Positions 45,888 to 54,614 of a stretch of DNA of 64,000 bases are shown here, piece by piece. The first letter of the stretch is position 1; each line of letters opens with the position of its first letter. The notes under the pieces were generated by a model. The model made no database searches, was not told the DNA's origin, and worked only from the letters and a program-made list of their open reading frames with translations. This DNA is from Xanthomonas sp. 10-10 (GTDB taxonomy: Bacteria; Pseudomonadota; Gammaproteobacteria; Xanthomonadales; Xanthomonadaceae). The position numbers and the translations under genes were made by a program. The stretch lies in assembly GCF_040182365.1 (NCBI RefSeq), contig NZ_CP144460.1:4216001-4280000 (forward strand), written 5' to 3'.

Positions 45888-46223
45888 ATGTCGGCGCAGT
45901 TCGATAACAGCTTCACCAGTCAGTTCGCCTCTGCCGCAGCACGTGCCAACCAGTTGGCATTGGACACGCTGGAGCAGAACGTCAACGCAACCACCACGTT
46001 CTTCGGTGAGTTTGCGCAGGCACGCGACCTGGGTGCCTACCAGACGCTCTGGCCGAAAGGCCTGCAACTGGCCCGCGACAACCTGGAACGCCTGGCTTCG
46101 GCCAATCAGGAAGTGGTCGGGATGGGATTGAAGATGTCCAGCGAGCTTGGGCAGTTCGCCAAGCAGCAGTTCGATAACGGCAGCGAGCAGGCCGGCGCAA
46201 CAGGCAGGACACGGCGCAAGTAA
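45888..46223 (+). CDS. Phasin family protein
   Basis: 111 residues, nearly all helical and amphipathic, with the phasin pattern FASAAARANQLALDTLEQN and the LARDNLERLASANQEV repeat. Phasins coat polyhydroxyalkanoate granules or act as stress chaperones. ATG 45888 has AAGGGG seven bases upstream. The frame is open to 45768 but the extra residues have no family likeness and would include the promoter. Confidence 0.87.
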   Translation: MSAQFDNSFTSQFASAAARANQLALDTLEQNVNATTTFFGEFAQARDLGAYQTLWPKGLQLARDNLERLASANQEVVGMGLKMSSELGQFAKQQFDNGSEQAGATGRTRRK

Positions 46224-46275
46224 CGGCCACCAAAATTCAGCGTCTTTGCATGGGTCCCTCCCCCCGTGCAATCCG

Positions 46276-46309
46276 GCCCGACAGATCCCTCCCTCTGTCG
46301 GGCTTTTTT
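46276..46309 (+). terminator. Intrinsic terminator after the phasin gene
   Basis: GCCCGACAG (46276-46284) pairs with CTGTCGGGC (46295-46303), followed by TTTTTT (46304-46309). Confidence 0.92.
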
Positions 46310-46386
46310 ATTGTGCGTTTGCCGGGCGGCCCATCGCCGCGGCTTGCGCGCGGCGATGGGCACTGGCGCGGTTGCAGCCGGCGCGG

Positions 46387-47061
46387 CTAGATCGGTAGCC
46401 GCAGCTCCTGCGCCTGGCTGGCGGCATCGGCGCCCGGGCGCCAACGGATCCGCCCCCAGCACGGCATCCCCAGCCGCTGATGCAGCATCTGGATGTTCGC
46501 TTCAACGCGCTCCATCTGCGGGTCCACCTCGTTGGCGATCCAGCCGATGCACTCCAGCCCGTCGGCGGCGATGGCGGCGGCGGTCAGGCGCGCGTGGCTG
46601 ATGCAGCCCAGCCGCACGCCGACTACCAGCACCACCGGCAATTGCAGCGCGCGGACCAGATCGGCCTGGTCCAGATCGGCACTGAGCGGCGCGGCCCAGC
46701 CACCGACACCTTCGACCACCACCACATCGGCCTGACGACGCAATTGCGCGAAGGCGCGGGCGATCGGGTCCAGCGACAGGGTGACGCCGACATCGGCCGC
46801 AGCCAGCTCCGGTGCCAGCGGTGCGGGCAAGGCGTAGGGGTTGAGGGTGGCGTAGTCCGGCTGCGGGTCGCTGGCCGCCTGCAGCGCCAGCGCGTCTTCA
46901 TTGCGCCAGCCATCGGGCGTCTGTTCGCAGCCACTGGCGACCGGCTTCATCCCCACGGCGGTGCGCCCGCGCGCGCGTAGCGCGTGCAGCAGCGCGGTGC
47001 TGCCCATGGTCTTGCCGATGCCGGTGTCGGTGCCGGTGACATACAACGCCGGATGCTGCAT
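46387..47061 (-). CDS. bioD: Dethiobiotin synthase
   Basis: 224 residues. It closes the ureido ring of dethiobiotin from 7,8-diaminopelargonate, CO2 and ATP. The P-loop is TGTDTGIGKT (9-18); GMKPVASG and VEGVGGWAAPL are also conserved. Isolated from other bio genes here. ATG 47061 gives the family start. Confidence 0.95.
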   Translation of the reverse strand: MQHPALYVTGTDTGIGKTMGSTALLHALRARGRTAVGMKPVASGCEQTPDGWRNEDALALQAASDPQPDYATLNPYALPAPLAPELAAADVGVTLSLDPIARAFAQLRRQADVVVVEGVGGWAAPLSADLDQADLVRALQLPVVLVVGVRLGCISHARLTAAAIAADGLECIGWIANEVDPQMERVEANIQMLHQRLGMPCWGRIRWRPGADAASQAQELRLPI

Positions 47062-47178
47062 GCGTTCGATCCTGCGGCCGCGCCGCCATTGCCGAGAGGG
47101 GGCGCAGCATAACGCGCGGATCCGGACGCGCGGCTGAGTCGCAATGCCGCTGCGGATGGCCGCTGCTAAACTTCGGCC

Positions 47179-47661
47179 ATGTTCGCCACCTCATCGCTGA
47201 CCGGCAGCAAGCCGGAACAATACGCCCAGCTCACCGCCCAGGCCCAGGCCCTGGTGCACGGCGAGCCGGACCGGATCGCCAATGCCGCCAACCTGGCCGC
47301 ACTGATCTTCAACTCGCTACCGTCGCTCAACTGGGCCGGCTTCTATTTCTACGACGGCCGCGAGCTGGTGGTGGGGCCGTTCCAGGGCTTGCCGGCCTGC
47401 GTGCGCATTCCGCTGGACAAGGGCGTGTGCGGTGCGGCCGCCAGCACCCGGCAAAGCCAGCGTATTGCCGACGTCGACGCGTTTCCCGGGCATATCGCCT
47501 GCGATTCGGCGTCGCGCTCGGAACTGGTGATCCCGCTGGTCAACGGCGATACGTTGATCGGCGTGTTGGATCTGGACAGCCCGGAGCTGGATCGCTTCGA
47601 TGCGGACGACCAGCGCGGCCTGGAAGCCATCGCGCAGGTTTTTGTCGGCGCGCTGACGTGA
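47179..47661 (+). CDS. msrC: Free methionine-(R)-sulfoxide reductase (GAF domain)
   Basis: 160 residues, single GAF domain. The three cysteines of fRMsr enzymes are present: Cys74 (PACVRI), Cys84 (KGVCGAA) and Cys108 (HIACDS). It reduces free methionine-R-sulfoxide using thioredoxin. The stop overlaps the following TfoX-C gene start as GTGA. Confidence 0.92.
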   Translation: MFATSSLTGSKPEQYAQLTAQAQALVHGEPDRIANAANLAALIFNSLPSLNWAGFYFYDGRELVVGPFQGLPACVRIPLDKGVCGAAASTRQSQRIADVDAFPGHIACDSASRSELVIPLVNGDTLIGVLDLDSPELDRFDADDQRGLEAIAQVFVGALT

Positions 47662-48050
47662 CCACCGAACGGCTGCGCAACATCGGCCCGAAAAGTGCGG
47701 CGTGGCTGCGCCAGGTCGGCCTGCGCACGCAGCAGGATCTGCAGGCGGTGGGCGCGGTGGGCGCATTCGTCAAGGTGCGCCGGGCCGGTTTCAAGCCCAG
47801 CCTCAACCTGCTGTACTCGCTGGAAGGCGCCTTGACCGACTGCCACTGGCAGGACGTGCCCGAAGCGCGCCGGCATGCCTTGCTGGCCGAATACGAGGCG
47901 GCCAGTGCGCTGTTGCCGGTACGCGGCCGCGCGGTCGCCGGGCCGGTGGAAACCGTGCACTACGCACGGGCAGACAACGACGATACGCATGGCGACATGG
48001 GCGAAGCAGACGATGACGCCGTGGACCTGAGCCAAACGCGCGAGGATTGA
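47658..48050 (+). CDS. TfoX C-terminal domain protein
   Basis: 130 residues. The N-terminal 80 residues (RNIGPKSAAWLRQVGLRT, then DLQAVGAVGAFVKVRRAG) match the TfoX_C helix-hairpin-helix-like domain; the rest is acidic and likely disordered. The N-terminal half of full TfoX competence proteins is missing, so a competence role cannot be claimed. GTG 47658 overlaps the msrC stop; the frame is open further back only as a shadow. Confidence 0.82.
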   Translation: MTTERLRNIGPKSAAWLRQVGLRTQQDLQAVGAVGAFVKVRRAGFKPSLNLLYSLEGALTDCHWQDVPEARRHALLAEYEAASALLPVRGRAVAGPVETVHYARADNDDTHGDMGEADDDAVDLSQTRED

Positions 48051-48167
48051 ATGTTTGCGCCGGGTTGCCGCAGCCGTGCGCGCATGACGCTGGCGCGGCG
48101 ACCAGCGCTAGCGTGCTTGTTGCGTTCTAGAGCGATGTATTTCGATCGCTTGCCTGATCTGGCTTCG

Positions 48168-49121
48168 TCAACGCGCCGCTGCGTCTCGTAACGTCGGCGC
48201 GAGCGATGCGCCCAGCGTCTGACCATGGCTGAGGCCTGGTAGCGGTTGATACGCGGCGCTGAGGCCGGGTAACGACGACAACAGCGCGACCAGATTCTGT
48301 GCCGCATGTGGATCTGACTGTGGCCGCCCGGGACGCGCTGGTTTTGTAGCGTTGGCCGGCGTGCCGCCCTCGCCCGCCATCAGCGTCAGGCGATGCTTGT
48401 CTGGCTGCGTGCTCGCAGAAGCTGCGTGTGCGTTATCGACCACGCGCTGCGCCTGCTGGACGATGAATCCATCGCCCCACCACAGCGATGGATCGACTGC
48501 CACGTAGTGCTGAAACAGCTGTGGCTGCGTCAGCAACACCTGCAGCACGAACAGCCCGCCATACGAATGGCCCCATAGCGTCTGCCGCTGAGGATCCACC
48601 GACACATGAGCCTGCACCTGCGGGCGAATGCGTGCGGCGATCAGTTGCGCGAATGCGGCAGCGCCGCCAGTCCTGCGCTCAGGGTTCAGCGGGTCGGTTT
48701 CGACACGGCCATCGGTAAAACGCGCAGGCGTGTAGTCCAGGCTGCGCCCCACCGCATCGATGCGCAACGCGCTGTCGTCGGCGATGAACACCAGCACCGG
48801 CGCATCGCCGTCAGTCGAGAGGCTGTCGAGCAAACGCTCATCCAGTTCCATCAATGCCGCGTTGCCATCGAGCAGGTACACCACCGGATAACCGGCAACG
48901 GGCGGCGCAGCCTTGGGTGTGGCAATGCGCACGCGGTAATGGCGTTGAGCATCGGCCGAGTCCAGCCGCAATGCGCTGAAGACATAGGAGGCACTGGGGC
49001 GATCGGCGACGGTGCTGCCGATCGTGCGGCTCAGGTCCGGCTGCGCGAACGCCGGCAACGCACCCAGGCTCCACAGCAGTACACCGGCGCAGGCCAGCGG
49101 CCAACGGTGCTGTCGGGTCAT
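48168..49121 (-). CDS. Alpha/beta hydrolase, siderophore-esterase-like
   Basis: 317 residues with a signal peptide (about 1-26, ending PAFA). The fold is esterase D/IroE-like: oxyanion region VVYLLDGNAAL, nucleophile Ser in GHSYGGLFVL, and a C-terminal His in LSHGQTLGASL. ATG 49121 has AGGAGA upstream; the open frame extends to 49577 but only as a shadow of the receptor gene. It follows the FepA-like receptor by 50 bases, so it may hydrolyse a ferric-siderophore ester in the periplasm. Confidence 0.85.
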   Translation of the reverse strand: MTRQHRWPLACAGVLLWSLGALPAFAQPDLSRTIGSTVADRPSASYVFSALRLDSADAQRHYRVRIATPKAAPPVAGYPVVYLLDGNAALMELDERLLDSLSTDGDAPVLVFIADDSALRIDAVGRSLDYTPARFTDGRVETDPLNPERRTGGAAAFAQLIAARIRPQVQAHVSVDPQRQTLWGHSYGGLFVLQVLLTQPQLFQHYVAVDPSLWWGDGFIVQQAQRVVDNAHAASASTQPDKHRLTLMAGEGGTPANATKPARPGRPQSDPHAAQNLVALLSSLPGLSAAYQPLPGLSHGQTLGASLAPTLRDAAAR

Positions 49122-49171
49122 TGCACTCTCCTGTTGCGGCGCGCACGTTCGCACGCAGCGCCGCATCGCTG

Positions 49172-51439
49172 TCAGAAACCGAAACTCAGGCTTGCCCAAT
49201 ACGCACGACCGGGCTCGTTGTAGGTCGCCGCACCTGCCGCACCGCCGGTGTTGTTGGTGCCTTCGCGAAACAGGCGGGTGTCGAACAGATTGTCCACACC
49301 GAGGCCCACACTGACCTTGCGGGTGATGCGGTAACGCGCACTGACGCCCCACAGGTCGTAGGGGTCGCGCGAGTCGGGGGCGATGGCGCCGCCGCTGGTG
49401 CTTGATTGCGTGGCCGATTCCTGTTTGCCATAGAACGTACCGGTGAGCAGCAGCGACAAGGCCTGGGTCGGTTGCCAATCCAGCGTGGTGTTGACCGTGT
49501 ATTCCGGAATCACCGACAGCGGCTGATCGGTCGCGGTGTTCTTGTTCTCGATCATGTAGGTGACATTGGTGTTCCACTTCAGCTCGCGGCCCTGCTCACC
49601 CAGCAGCGGCAGGGTGAGGTTGCCTTCCACGCCCTGCACGATCGCTTCCGATGCGTTGGTCCACTGGAATACCTGCCCGCGCCGGTCGACAGTGACACCG
49701 ACCGGCACCATCCCGGCGACGATCTTGTCGTCGTAGGCGTTGTGGAAGTACGTCAGCGAAGCGTGGTGACCGGTTTGCGGTGCCCACTCGATGCCGATCT
49801 CCTTGTTGATGCTGGTCTCCGGATCGAGGTTGTCGTTGCCCTGGATATAGCAGCCCGAACCAAGATTGGGGAACAGCACCGGGCAGCCATTGCCGCGTGT
49901 GTAATACAGATAATTGGCGTTGGACTGGTACAAGTTGGGTGCCTTGAAGGCGCGCGCGATGCCGCCCTTGAGCAACCAGTCTTCGCTGAGTTTGTACTGC
50001 ACGTTGAGGCTGGGGCTGAGGTTGTTGCCGAACTGGCTGTGGTGATCCAGCCGCACACCTGGCGTCAGCGTCAGCCGCTCGCTGGCGTAGATGTTGTCTT
50101 CCAGATACACCGCGCTGAGCGTGGCCTCGCTTCGCGGGCTGCGCGTGCCATTGGCAAGACCGGGGAAACCACCGCCTGCGCTCACCGTCTGCGACATCGA
50201 ATACGCATCGCTGAGGCGGCTCTGGCGGCGTTCGAAGCCCAGCGTCAGCACCTGCTCGGTCCAGGCCTGCAGCGGCATGTTGAACTCGCCGTCGATGTTG
50301 AGGTTGTCGAGCGTGGCGGTGGAATCGAGCAGGCTGGCGGCAATGGAGCCTTCCGGCCCGCCGGCCAGGCCTTCGTTGAGGCGGGTATTGTCGGTGCCTT
50401 CGTAGGCGGCGGTGAGGCGCGATGTGCCGAGCGCCCAGGTGCCGCGATGGGTCAGCGAGGCGGTGCGGCGGATCATCGTGTTGGTTTCGCTGCCAAACAA
50501 CGCACCCAGATCGGCACCGGCCAGGCCATCGGCGCTGACCGCGCGATCGCCCGCGTACAGATTGCCCTGGCGGCTGAAACCGGTATCGAGTTCGATCACC
50601 TGGCCTTCCATCGGATCCCAGCGCAGCAGGCCGTTGATGTCCTTGTTGCGCACACCCTCGCGTCCGGCCGGCGGCACCGCGGCGGCGCTGCTGGCAAAGC
50701 GGCGATTGAGCTCCAGTGAATCCGGATCGGTCTTGTTGAGATTGCCGTAGAGGCGGAACGAGAACGTGTCGCTCAGCGGCCCGCTGAGCTGGAAGCCGGC
50801 ACGCTGGCCGCCGCCTTCGGCACTGTGCTGCGGCACCAGGCCGAACAGGCTCATCGAGCCGGTTAAATCGCCGGTCGGCTTCTTGGTGATGATGTTGACC
50901 ACGCCACCGGAGGCACCGGAGCCATAACGCGCCGCGGCCGGGCCGCGCAGCACTTCGATCCGCTCCACCGCTTCGGCCGGCACCCAGTTGGTGTCGCCGC
51001 GCGTATTGCGCTCGCCGCTGCGGCCCATGCGCACCGCATCGCGCGATCCCACCGGTTTGCCATCGACCAGAATCAGCGTGTTTTCCGGGCCCATGCCGCG
51101 CAGATCGATCTGGCGATTGTTGCCGTACTGGCCGGAGGCACTGTTGCCGGTGAGGTTGACGCCCGGCATGGTGCGCAGCAGCTGCGACAGATCGTTGACC
51201 GGCGGGCGCCGTTCGATGTCTTCGGCGGTAATGACCGACGAACCCAATGCTTGCCGTGCGATTTGCGCGGCGGTGACGTGCACGGTGTCCAGCGATTGCG
51301 GATCGGCCGCGGCGTCTTCGGCCGATGCGCTGCAAATGCAGCTGCCACAGCCGAGCGCAATGGCCAACACCAGCTGGCGGTGGGACAACATGGGACGACG
51401 CGCAGGCGCAGACATCCATGACCGGCGTGATGCGGACAT
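49172..51439 (-). CDS. TonB-dependent siderophore receptor, FepA/BfeA-like
   Basis: 755 residues. Signal peptide, plug domain with MPGVNLTGNSASGQYGNNRQ, QIDLRGMGPENTLILVDGKP and RIEVLRGPAAARYGSGASGG, then a barrel ending in SFGF. The plug stretch matches catecholate receptors of the FepA/PfeA/BfeA group. ATG 51439 is chosen because GAGG lies eight bases upstream; in-frame ATGs at 51415 and 51391 are possible. A Fur-like site lies upstream, and an esterase gene follows. Likely imports an enterobactin-type ferric siderophore. Confidence 0.9.
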   Translation of the reverse strand: MSASRRSWMSAPARRPMLSHRQLVLAIALGCGSCICSASAEDAAADPQSLDTVHVTAAQIARQALGSSVITAEDIERRPPVNDLSQLLRTMPGVNLTGNSASGQYGNNRQIDLRGMGPENTLILVDGKPVGSRDAVRMGRSGERNTRGDTNWVPAEAVERIEVLRGPAAARYGSGASGGVVNIITKKPTGDLTGSMSLFGLVPQHSAEGGGQRAGFQLSGPLSDTFSFRLYGNLNKTDPDSLELNRRFASSAAAVPPAGREGVRNKDINGLLRWDPMEGQVIELDTGFSRQGNLYAGDRAVSADGLAGADLGALFGSETNTMIRRTASLTHRGTWALGTSRLTAAYEGTDNTRLNEGLAGGPEGSIAASLLDSTATLDNLNIDGEFNMPLQAWTEQVLTLGFERRQSRLSDAYSMSQTVSAGGGFPGLANGTRSPRSEATLSAVYLEDNIYASERLTLTPGVRLDHHSQFGNNLSPSLNVQYKLSEDWLLKGGIARAFKAPNLYQSNANYLYYTRGNGCPVLFPNLGSGCYIQGNDNLDPETSINKEIGIEWAPQTGHHASLTYFHNAYDDKIVAGMVPVGVTVDRRGQVFQWTNASEAIVQGVEGNLTLPLLGEQGRELKWNTNVTYMIENKNTATDQPLSVIPEYTVNTTLDWQPTQALSLLLTGTFYGKQESATQSSTSGGAIAPDSRDPYDLWGVSARYRITRKVSVGLGVDNLFDTRLFREGTNNTGGAAGAATYNEPGRAYWASLSFGF

Positions 51440-51574
51440 TCTCAAACCTCTCGACAGGAGATGGACCTCTGGCGACGGCTTGAGGTGATACGTGGGGAGT
51501 GCTGCGTGCAGCAGGCGCACGATGCGCCTGCCAAGCGCTGACGCAGTCAGGATTACCCGCGCATTCTACACAGA

Positions 51575-51589
51575 TGCGATTCATTCTCA
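51575..51589. promoter_or_regulatory. Possible Fur box
   Basis: TGCGATT-C-ATTCTCA reads on the minus strand as TGAGAAT-G-AATCGCA, close to the 7-1-7 Fur dyad (TGATAAT-A-ATTATCA): six of seven on the left half, fewer on the right. It lies about 135 bases upstream of the FepA-like start, in the right place to repress the receptor-esterase operon when iron is plentiful. Confidence 0.45.
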
Positions 51590-51595
51590 AACAGA

Positions 51596-51855
51596 ATGAC
51601 TGCGCCGGCGAAGCCGCATGCGGCTCTTGCGGAACAGATCAGCGCACTTTTGCCGCAACATGTTGTGCACTATCTGCAGGTCGGTGCGCGTTCCAGCTGT
51701 CTGCCGGTGCAGTGCACGTGCGTGCGATGTTCATCCAGCGCGGCGAACCGACGGCGGCGTTGGTGGTGCAAGCGATGATGGAGGCGCATGCAACGGGTGC
51801 TGATTGGCTTGCGCGTTTTACTTCAACGCAAGCAGCTCGCGCATGTCGTCCATGA
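51596..51855 (+). pseudogene. Possible small frameshifted coding sequence
   Basis: From ATG 51596 a plausible reading (PHAALAEQISALLPQHVVHY) runs about 45 codons and then degenerates to Arg/Trp-rich sequence. From about 51713 another frame looks coding by its third-position GC: AMFIQRGEPTAALVVQAMME, then ATGADWLARFTSTQ, stopping at 51855. Joining the two would need a frameshift near 51700-51715. The 3' end would overlap gph on the other strand. No family recognised; it may be a decayed gene or chance. Confidence 0.2.
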
Positions 51856-52468
51856 CCGCCACCGCGCCGGCGCTCTGCACATCGAAGCCGCGCAGATAGC
51901 CGTAGCGCACCATCGCCAAGGGCATTGCCGCTGCGTGTGCGGCAGCCGCATCCGTGGCCGAATCGCCGACCATCAGGCACTGCTGCGGTGTGTGCCGGAA
52001 TTGCCTGGCCAGGTGCAGCAGCGGTGCCGGATCGGGTTTGCGCTGCGCCAGCGAATCGCCTCCGAGCACGCTGCTGAACTGCGATGCGATACCCAGATGC
52101 TCCAGCAGCGGCGCGATAAACCGCGATGGCTTGTTGGTGCACAACGCGAGCGTAGCGCCGGCCTCGCGCAACCCGGTCAATGCCTCGCCGACACCGGAAT
52201 AGAGCTGCGGGTCATGCAGCAGGCAGGCTTCGTAATGACGCATCATCACCGGCATCTCGGTATCGGCGTCATGGGTACCGCCGGCTTCGCGCAAGGCGGT
52301 GGCGAGCAGCACGTGCACGCCTTCGCCGATCCAGCCGCGGATCGTCGCCTCGCTGAACTGCTGCAACCCGAGTTCGTGCAGGGTGGCGTTGAGCGCTTCG
52401 GCGATATTGGGTGCGCTGTCCACCAGCGTGCCATCCAGGTCGAAGATCACCAGCGGATACGGAAACAT
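51818..52468 (-). CDS. gph: Phosphoglycolate phosphatase
   Basis: 216 residues, HAD family. The nucleophile is Asp10 in FDLDGTLVDS, motif II CTNKPSRFI, and motif IV VGDSATD near 170. It dephosphorylates 2-phosphoglycolate formed in DNA 3'-end repair and metabolism. ATG 52468 gives the family start; the frame is open to 52597 with unrelated sequence. Confidence 0.9.
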   Translation of the reverse strand: MFPYPLVIFDLDGTLVDSAPNIAEALNATLHELGLQQFSEATIRGWIGEGVHVLLATALREAGGTHDADTEMPVMMRHYEACLLHDPQLYSGVGEALTGLREAGATLALCTNKPSRFIAPLLEHLGIASQFSSVLGGDSLAQRKPDPAPLLHLARQFRHTPQQCLMVGDSATDAAAAHAAAMPLAMVRYGYLRGFDVQSAGAVAVMDDMRELLALK

Positions 52469-52675
52469 GCACAACGCCTCGTCGGGGGAGCGGCGTGCAG
52501 TGTACGAGCGTCCGGATTCAGAGCGCGTCAGCGTGCGCGGTGGAGATGCCTGATGCAGCGATCGCTGCATGCAGCAGGCCAGGAGCGGCCCACCCAACGT
52601 AGCGAGCAGCCATCTGGTGGGTGTGGACGGCGCGCTCAGAACCGCAGTGGCGGCACCGCGGGCATGAGGCCGCGC

Positions 52676-53755
52676 TCATTGCGCCGGCGGCGTCTCACCG
52701 AACAATTCTCCCTGCACCGCGCCCTCGTCGGCATCGCTGAAACCGCTCAGCCCCACGCCGACCAGGCGATAGCGCGTCTCCTCGGGCAGTTCCACGCGCC
52801 GGGTCAGCGCCAATGCAATCTGCGCCAATGCGTCCAAAGAAGCGGGCGGCTGCTCCGGCGTGTAGGAGCGGGTCAGGATGCGAAAGTGCGAGGTCTTCAA
52901 CTTCAGCACCACCGTGCGCCCGATCCGTTCGGTACGCCGCGTGGCAAGCCAGGTCTTTTCGGCCAGGCGCAGGATGTGCGGATCCAGTGCATCGAGCGCC
53001 AGATCCTCGCTGAAGGTGTCCTCCGAGGAGACCGACTGCACTTCCTGATCCGGCTCCACCGGGCGTTCGTCGATGCCGCGCGCGCGGCGATACAGGCTAT
53101 GTCCGAAGCTGCCGAAATGCGCCTGCAATTCTTCCAGCGGACGCAGTCGCAGATCGGCCACGGTGACGATGCCCAAAGCCGCCAGCTTGCCGTCCATCAC
53201 CTTGCCCACGCCGGGAATGCGATTGACCTTGAGCGGCAGCAGGAATGCATCCACGCGACTTGGTGCGATGACGAACTGGCCATCTGGCTTGCGCCAGTCG
53301 GAGGCGATCTTGGCCAGGAACTTGTTCGGCGCGATGCCGGCCGATGCAGTGAGCCGGGTTTCGTCGCGGATCTGGGTGCGGATCAGCTGCGCGATCTCGG
53401 TGGCCAGCTGCATGCCGGTCTTGGCTTGGGTGACATCCAGATAGGCTTCGTCCAGCGACAACGGCTCGACCAGATCAGTGTGGCGATGGAAGATCTCGCG
53501 CACCTGTCGCGACACCGCCTTGTAGCGCGCAAAATCCGGCGGCACGAAGACCGCATCCGGGCAGAGCCGCTCGGCGCGCAGCGCCGGCATCGCCGAGCGA
53601 ATGCCGAAAGTACGTGCCTCGTAGGAGGCGGCGCAGACCACCGAACGCGCACCGCGCCAGGCCACCACCACCGGCTTGCCGCGCAGGCCGGGATCGTCAC
53701 GTTGCTCCACGGACGCGTAGAACGCATCCATGTCCACGTGCACGATCTTGCGCAT
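52676..53755 (-). CDS. dinB: DNA polymerase IV
   Basis: 359 residues, Y-family translesion polymerase. Catalytic acids are Asp8 in HVDMDAFYASVE and Asp102/Glu103 in SLDEAYLDV. A little-finger domain follows at about 240-340. Near the C-terminus VQGELFG resembles a beta-clamp-binding peptide. ATG 53755 follows a TTG at 53758. No clear LexA box was seen upstream. Confidence 0.94.
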   Translation of the reverse strand: MRKIVHVDMDAFYASVEQRDDPGLRGKPVVVAWRGARSVVCAASYEARTFGIRSAMPALRAERLCPDAVFVPPDFARYKAVSRQVREIFHRHTDLVEPLSLDEAYLDVTQAKTGMQLATEIAQLIRTQIRDETRLTASAGIAPNKFLAKIASDWRKPDGQFVIAPSRVDAFLLPLKVNRIPGVGKVMDGKLAALGIVTVADLRLRPLEELQAHFGSFGHSLYRRARGIDERPVEPDQEVQSVSSEDTFSEDLALDALDPHILRLAEKTWLATRRTERIGRTVVLKLKTSHFRILTRSYTPEQPPASLDALAQIALALTRRVELPEETRYRLVGVGLSGFSDADEGAVQGELFGETPPAQ

Positions 53756-54098
53756 CAAGCTGGCATCTCTCCACTCAGGATGCGGCCATGATAAGGCAGC
53801 CGCGTCTCACGCCATGATCCAGCAACAACGGCAAGGCGGCGCGAAACGGGCGCGACCGCCGCCAGCGATGGACATTGCCTTCAGCTCCGGACCACCACCC
53901 CTTTGCACATCATCCGGCCGTTGGCCATGACCGGATGGCGTGCGAAGGCGCGAGCTACCGAGCCTCCACATTGTGCACCGCACCCTTGCAGCGTCTGAAA
54001 ACAGCACGCATGCGTACGGATAAAACGTTTGATTGAACCGCGCCGGCTCATGCACCCTTGCCGGCTTCGCCATTCGCTCCTTGCAGGACACGTTTGTG
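53756..54098. other. Divergent intergenic region dinB/fabA
   Basis: About 340 bases between the outward-facing dinB and fabA genes. It should hold both promoters. GGATAAAACG at 54016-54025 is a weak -10 candidate for fabA. No convincing gene, LexA box or strong dyad was recognised. Confidence 0.4.
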
Positions 54099-54614
54099 AT
54101 GACTCGTCAAAATGCGTATTCGCGCGACCAATTGCTGGCCAGCGCGCGCGGGGAATTGTTCGGACCCGACAGCGGCCGGCTGCCGAACGACCCGATGCTG
54201 ATGTTCGACCGCATCACCGAGATCAACGACAGCGGCGGCGCGCATGGCAAGGGCGTGATCCGCGCAGAACTCGATGTCCGCCCGGACCTGTGGTTCTTCG
54301 GTTGCCACTTCATCGGCGACCCGGTGATGCCCGGCTGCCTGGGGCTGGATGCGATGTGGCAGCTGACCGGCTTTTTCCTGACCTGGATCGGCGCACCCGG
54401 TCGCGGACGCGCGCTGGGCTGCGGCGAGGTCAAATTCACCGGCCAGGTATTGCCGAGCGCCAGCCTGGTGAGCTACGAGATCGATGTCAGCCGCGTGATC
54501 AACCGCAAGCTGGTGATGGCGCAGAGCGATGCACGCATGCTGGTGGACGGGCGCGAGATCTACACCGCCAAGGATCTGCGCGTGGGCATGTTCACTTCGA
54601 CGGAGAACTTCTGA
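54099..54614 (+). CDS. fabA: 3-hydroxydecanoyl-ACP dehydratase/isomerase
   Basis: 171 residues, single hot-dog fold. Catalytic His70 in [13 protein letters not shown] and Asp84 in [10 protein letters not shown] sit at the same positions as in Escherichia coli FabA. It dehydrates 3-hydroxydecanoyl-ACP and isomerises the product, starting unsaturated fatty acid synthesis. The stop overlaps fabB by one base; fabA-fabB is the classic operon. Confidence 0.97.
   Translation: MTRQNAYSRDQLLASARGELFGPDSGRLPNDPMLMFDRITEINDSGGAHGKGVIRAELDVRPDLWFFGCHFIGDPVMPGCLGLDAMWQLTGFFLTWIGAPGRGRALGCGEVKFTGQVLPSASLVSYEIDVSRVINRKLVMAQSDARMLVDGREIYTAKDLRVGMFTSTENF

Noticed and set aside
49122-49577. N-terminal extension of the esterase reading frame back to 49577
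   Set aside because: It overlaps the end of the FepA-like receptor gene and reads as Arg/His-rich shadow; the ATG at 49121 has a good ribosome site and signal peptide.
53756-53830. LexA (SOS) box expected upstream of dinB
   Set aside because: No sequence close to a known LexA dyad was found by eye; Xanthomonas LexA sites vary, so absence is not proof.
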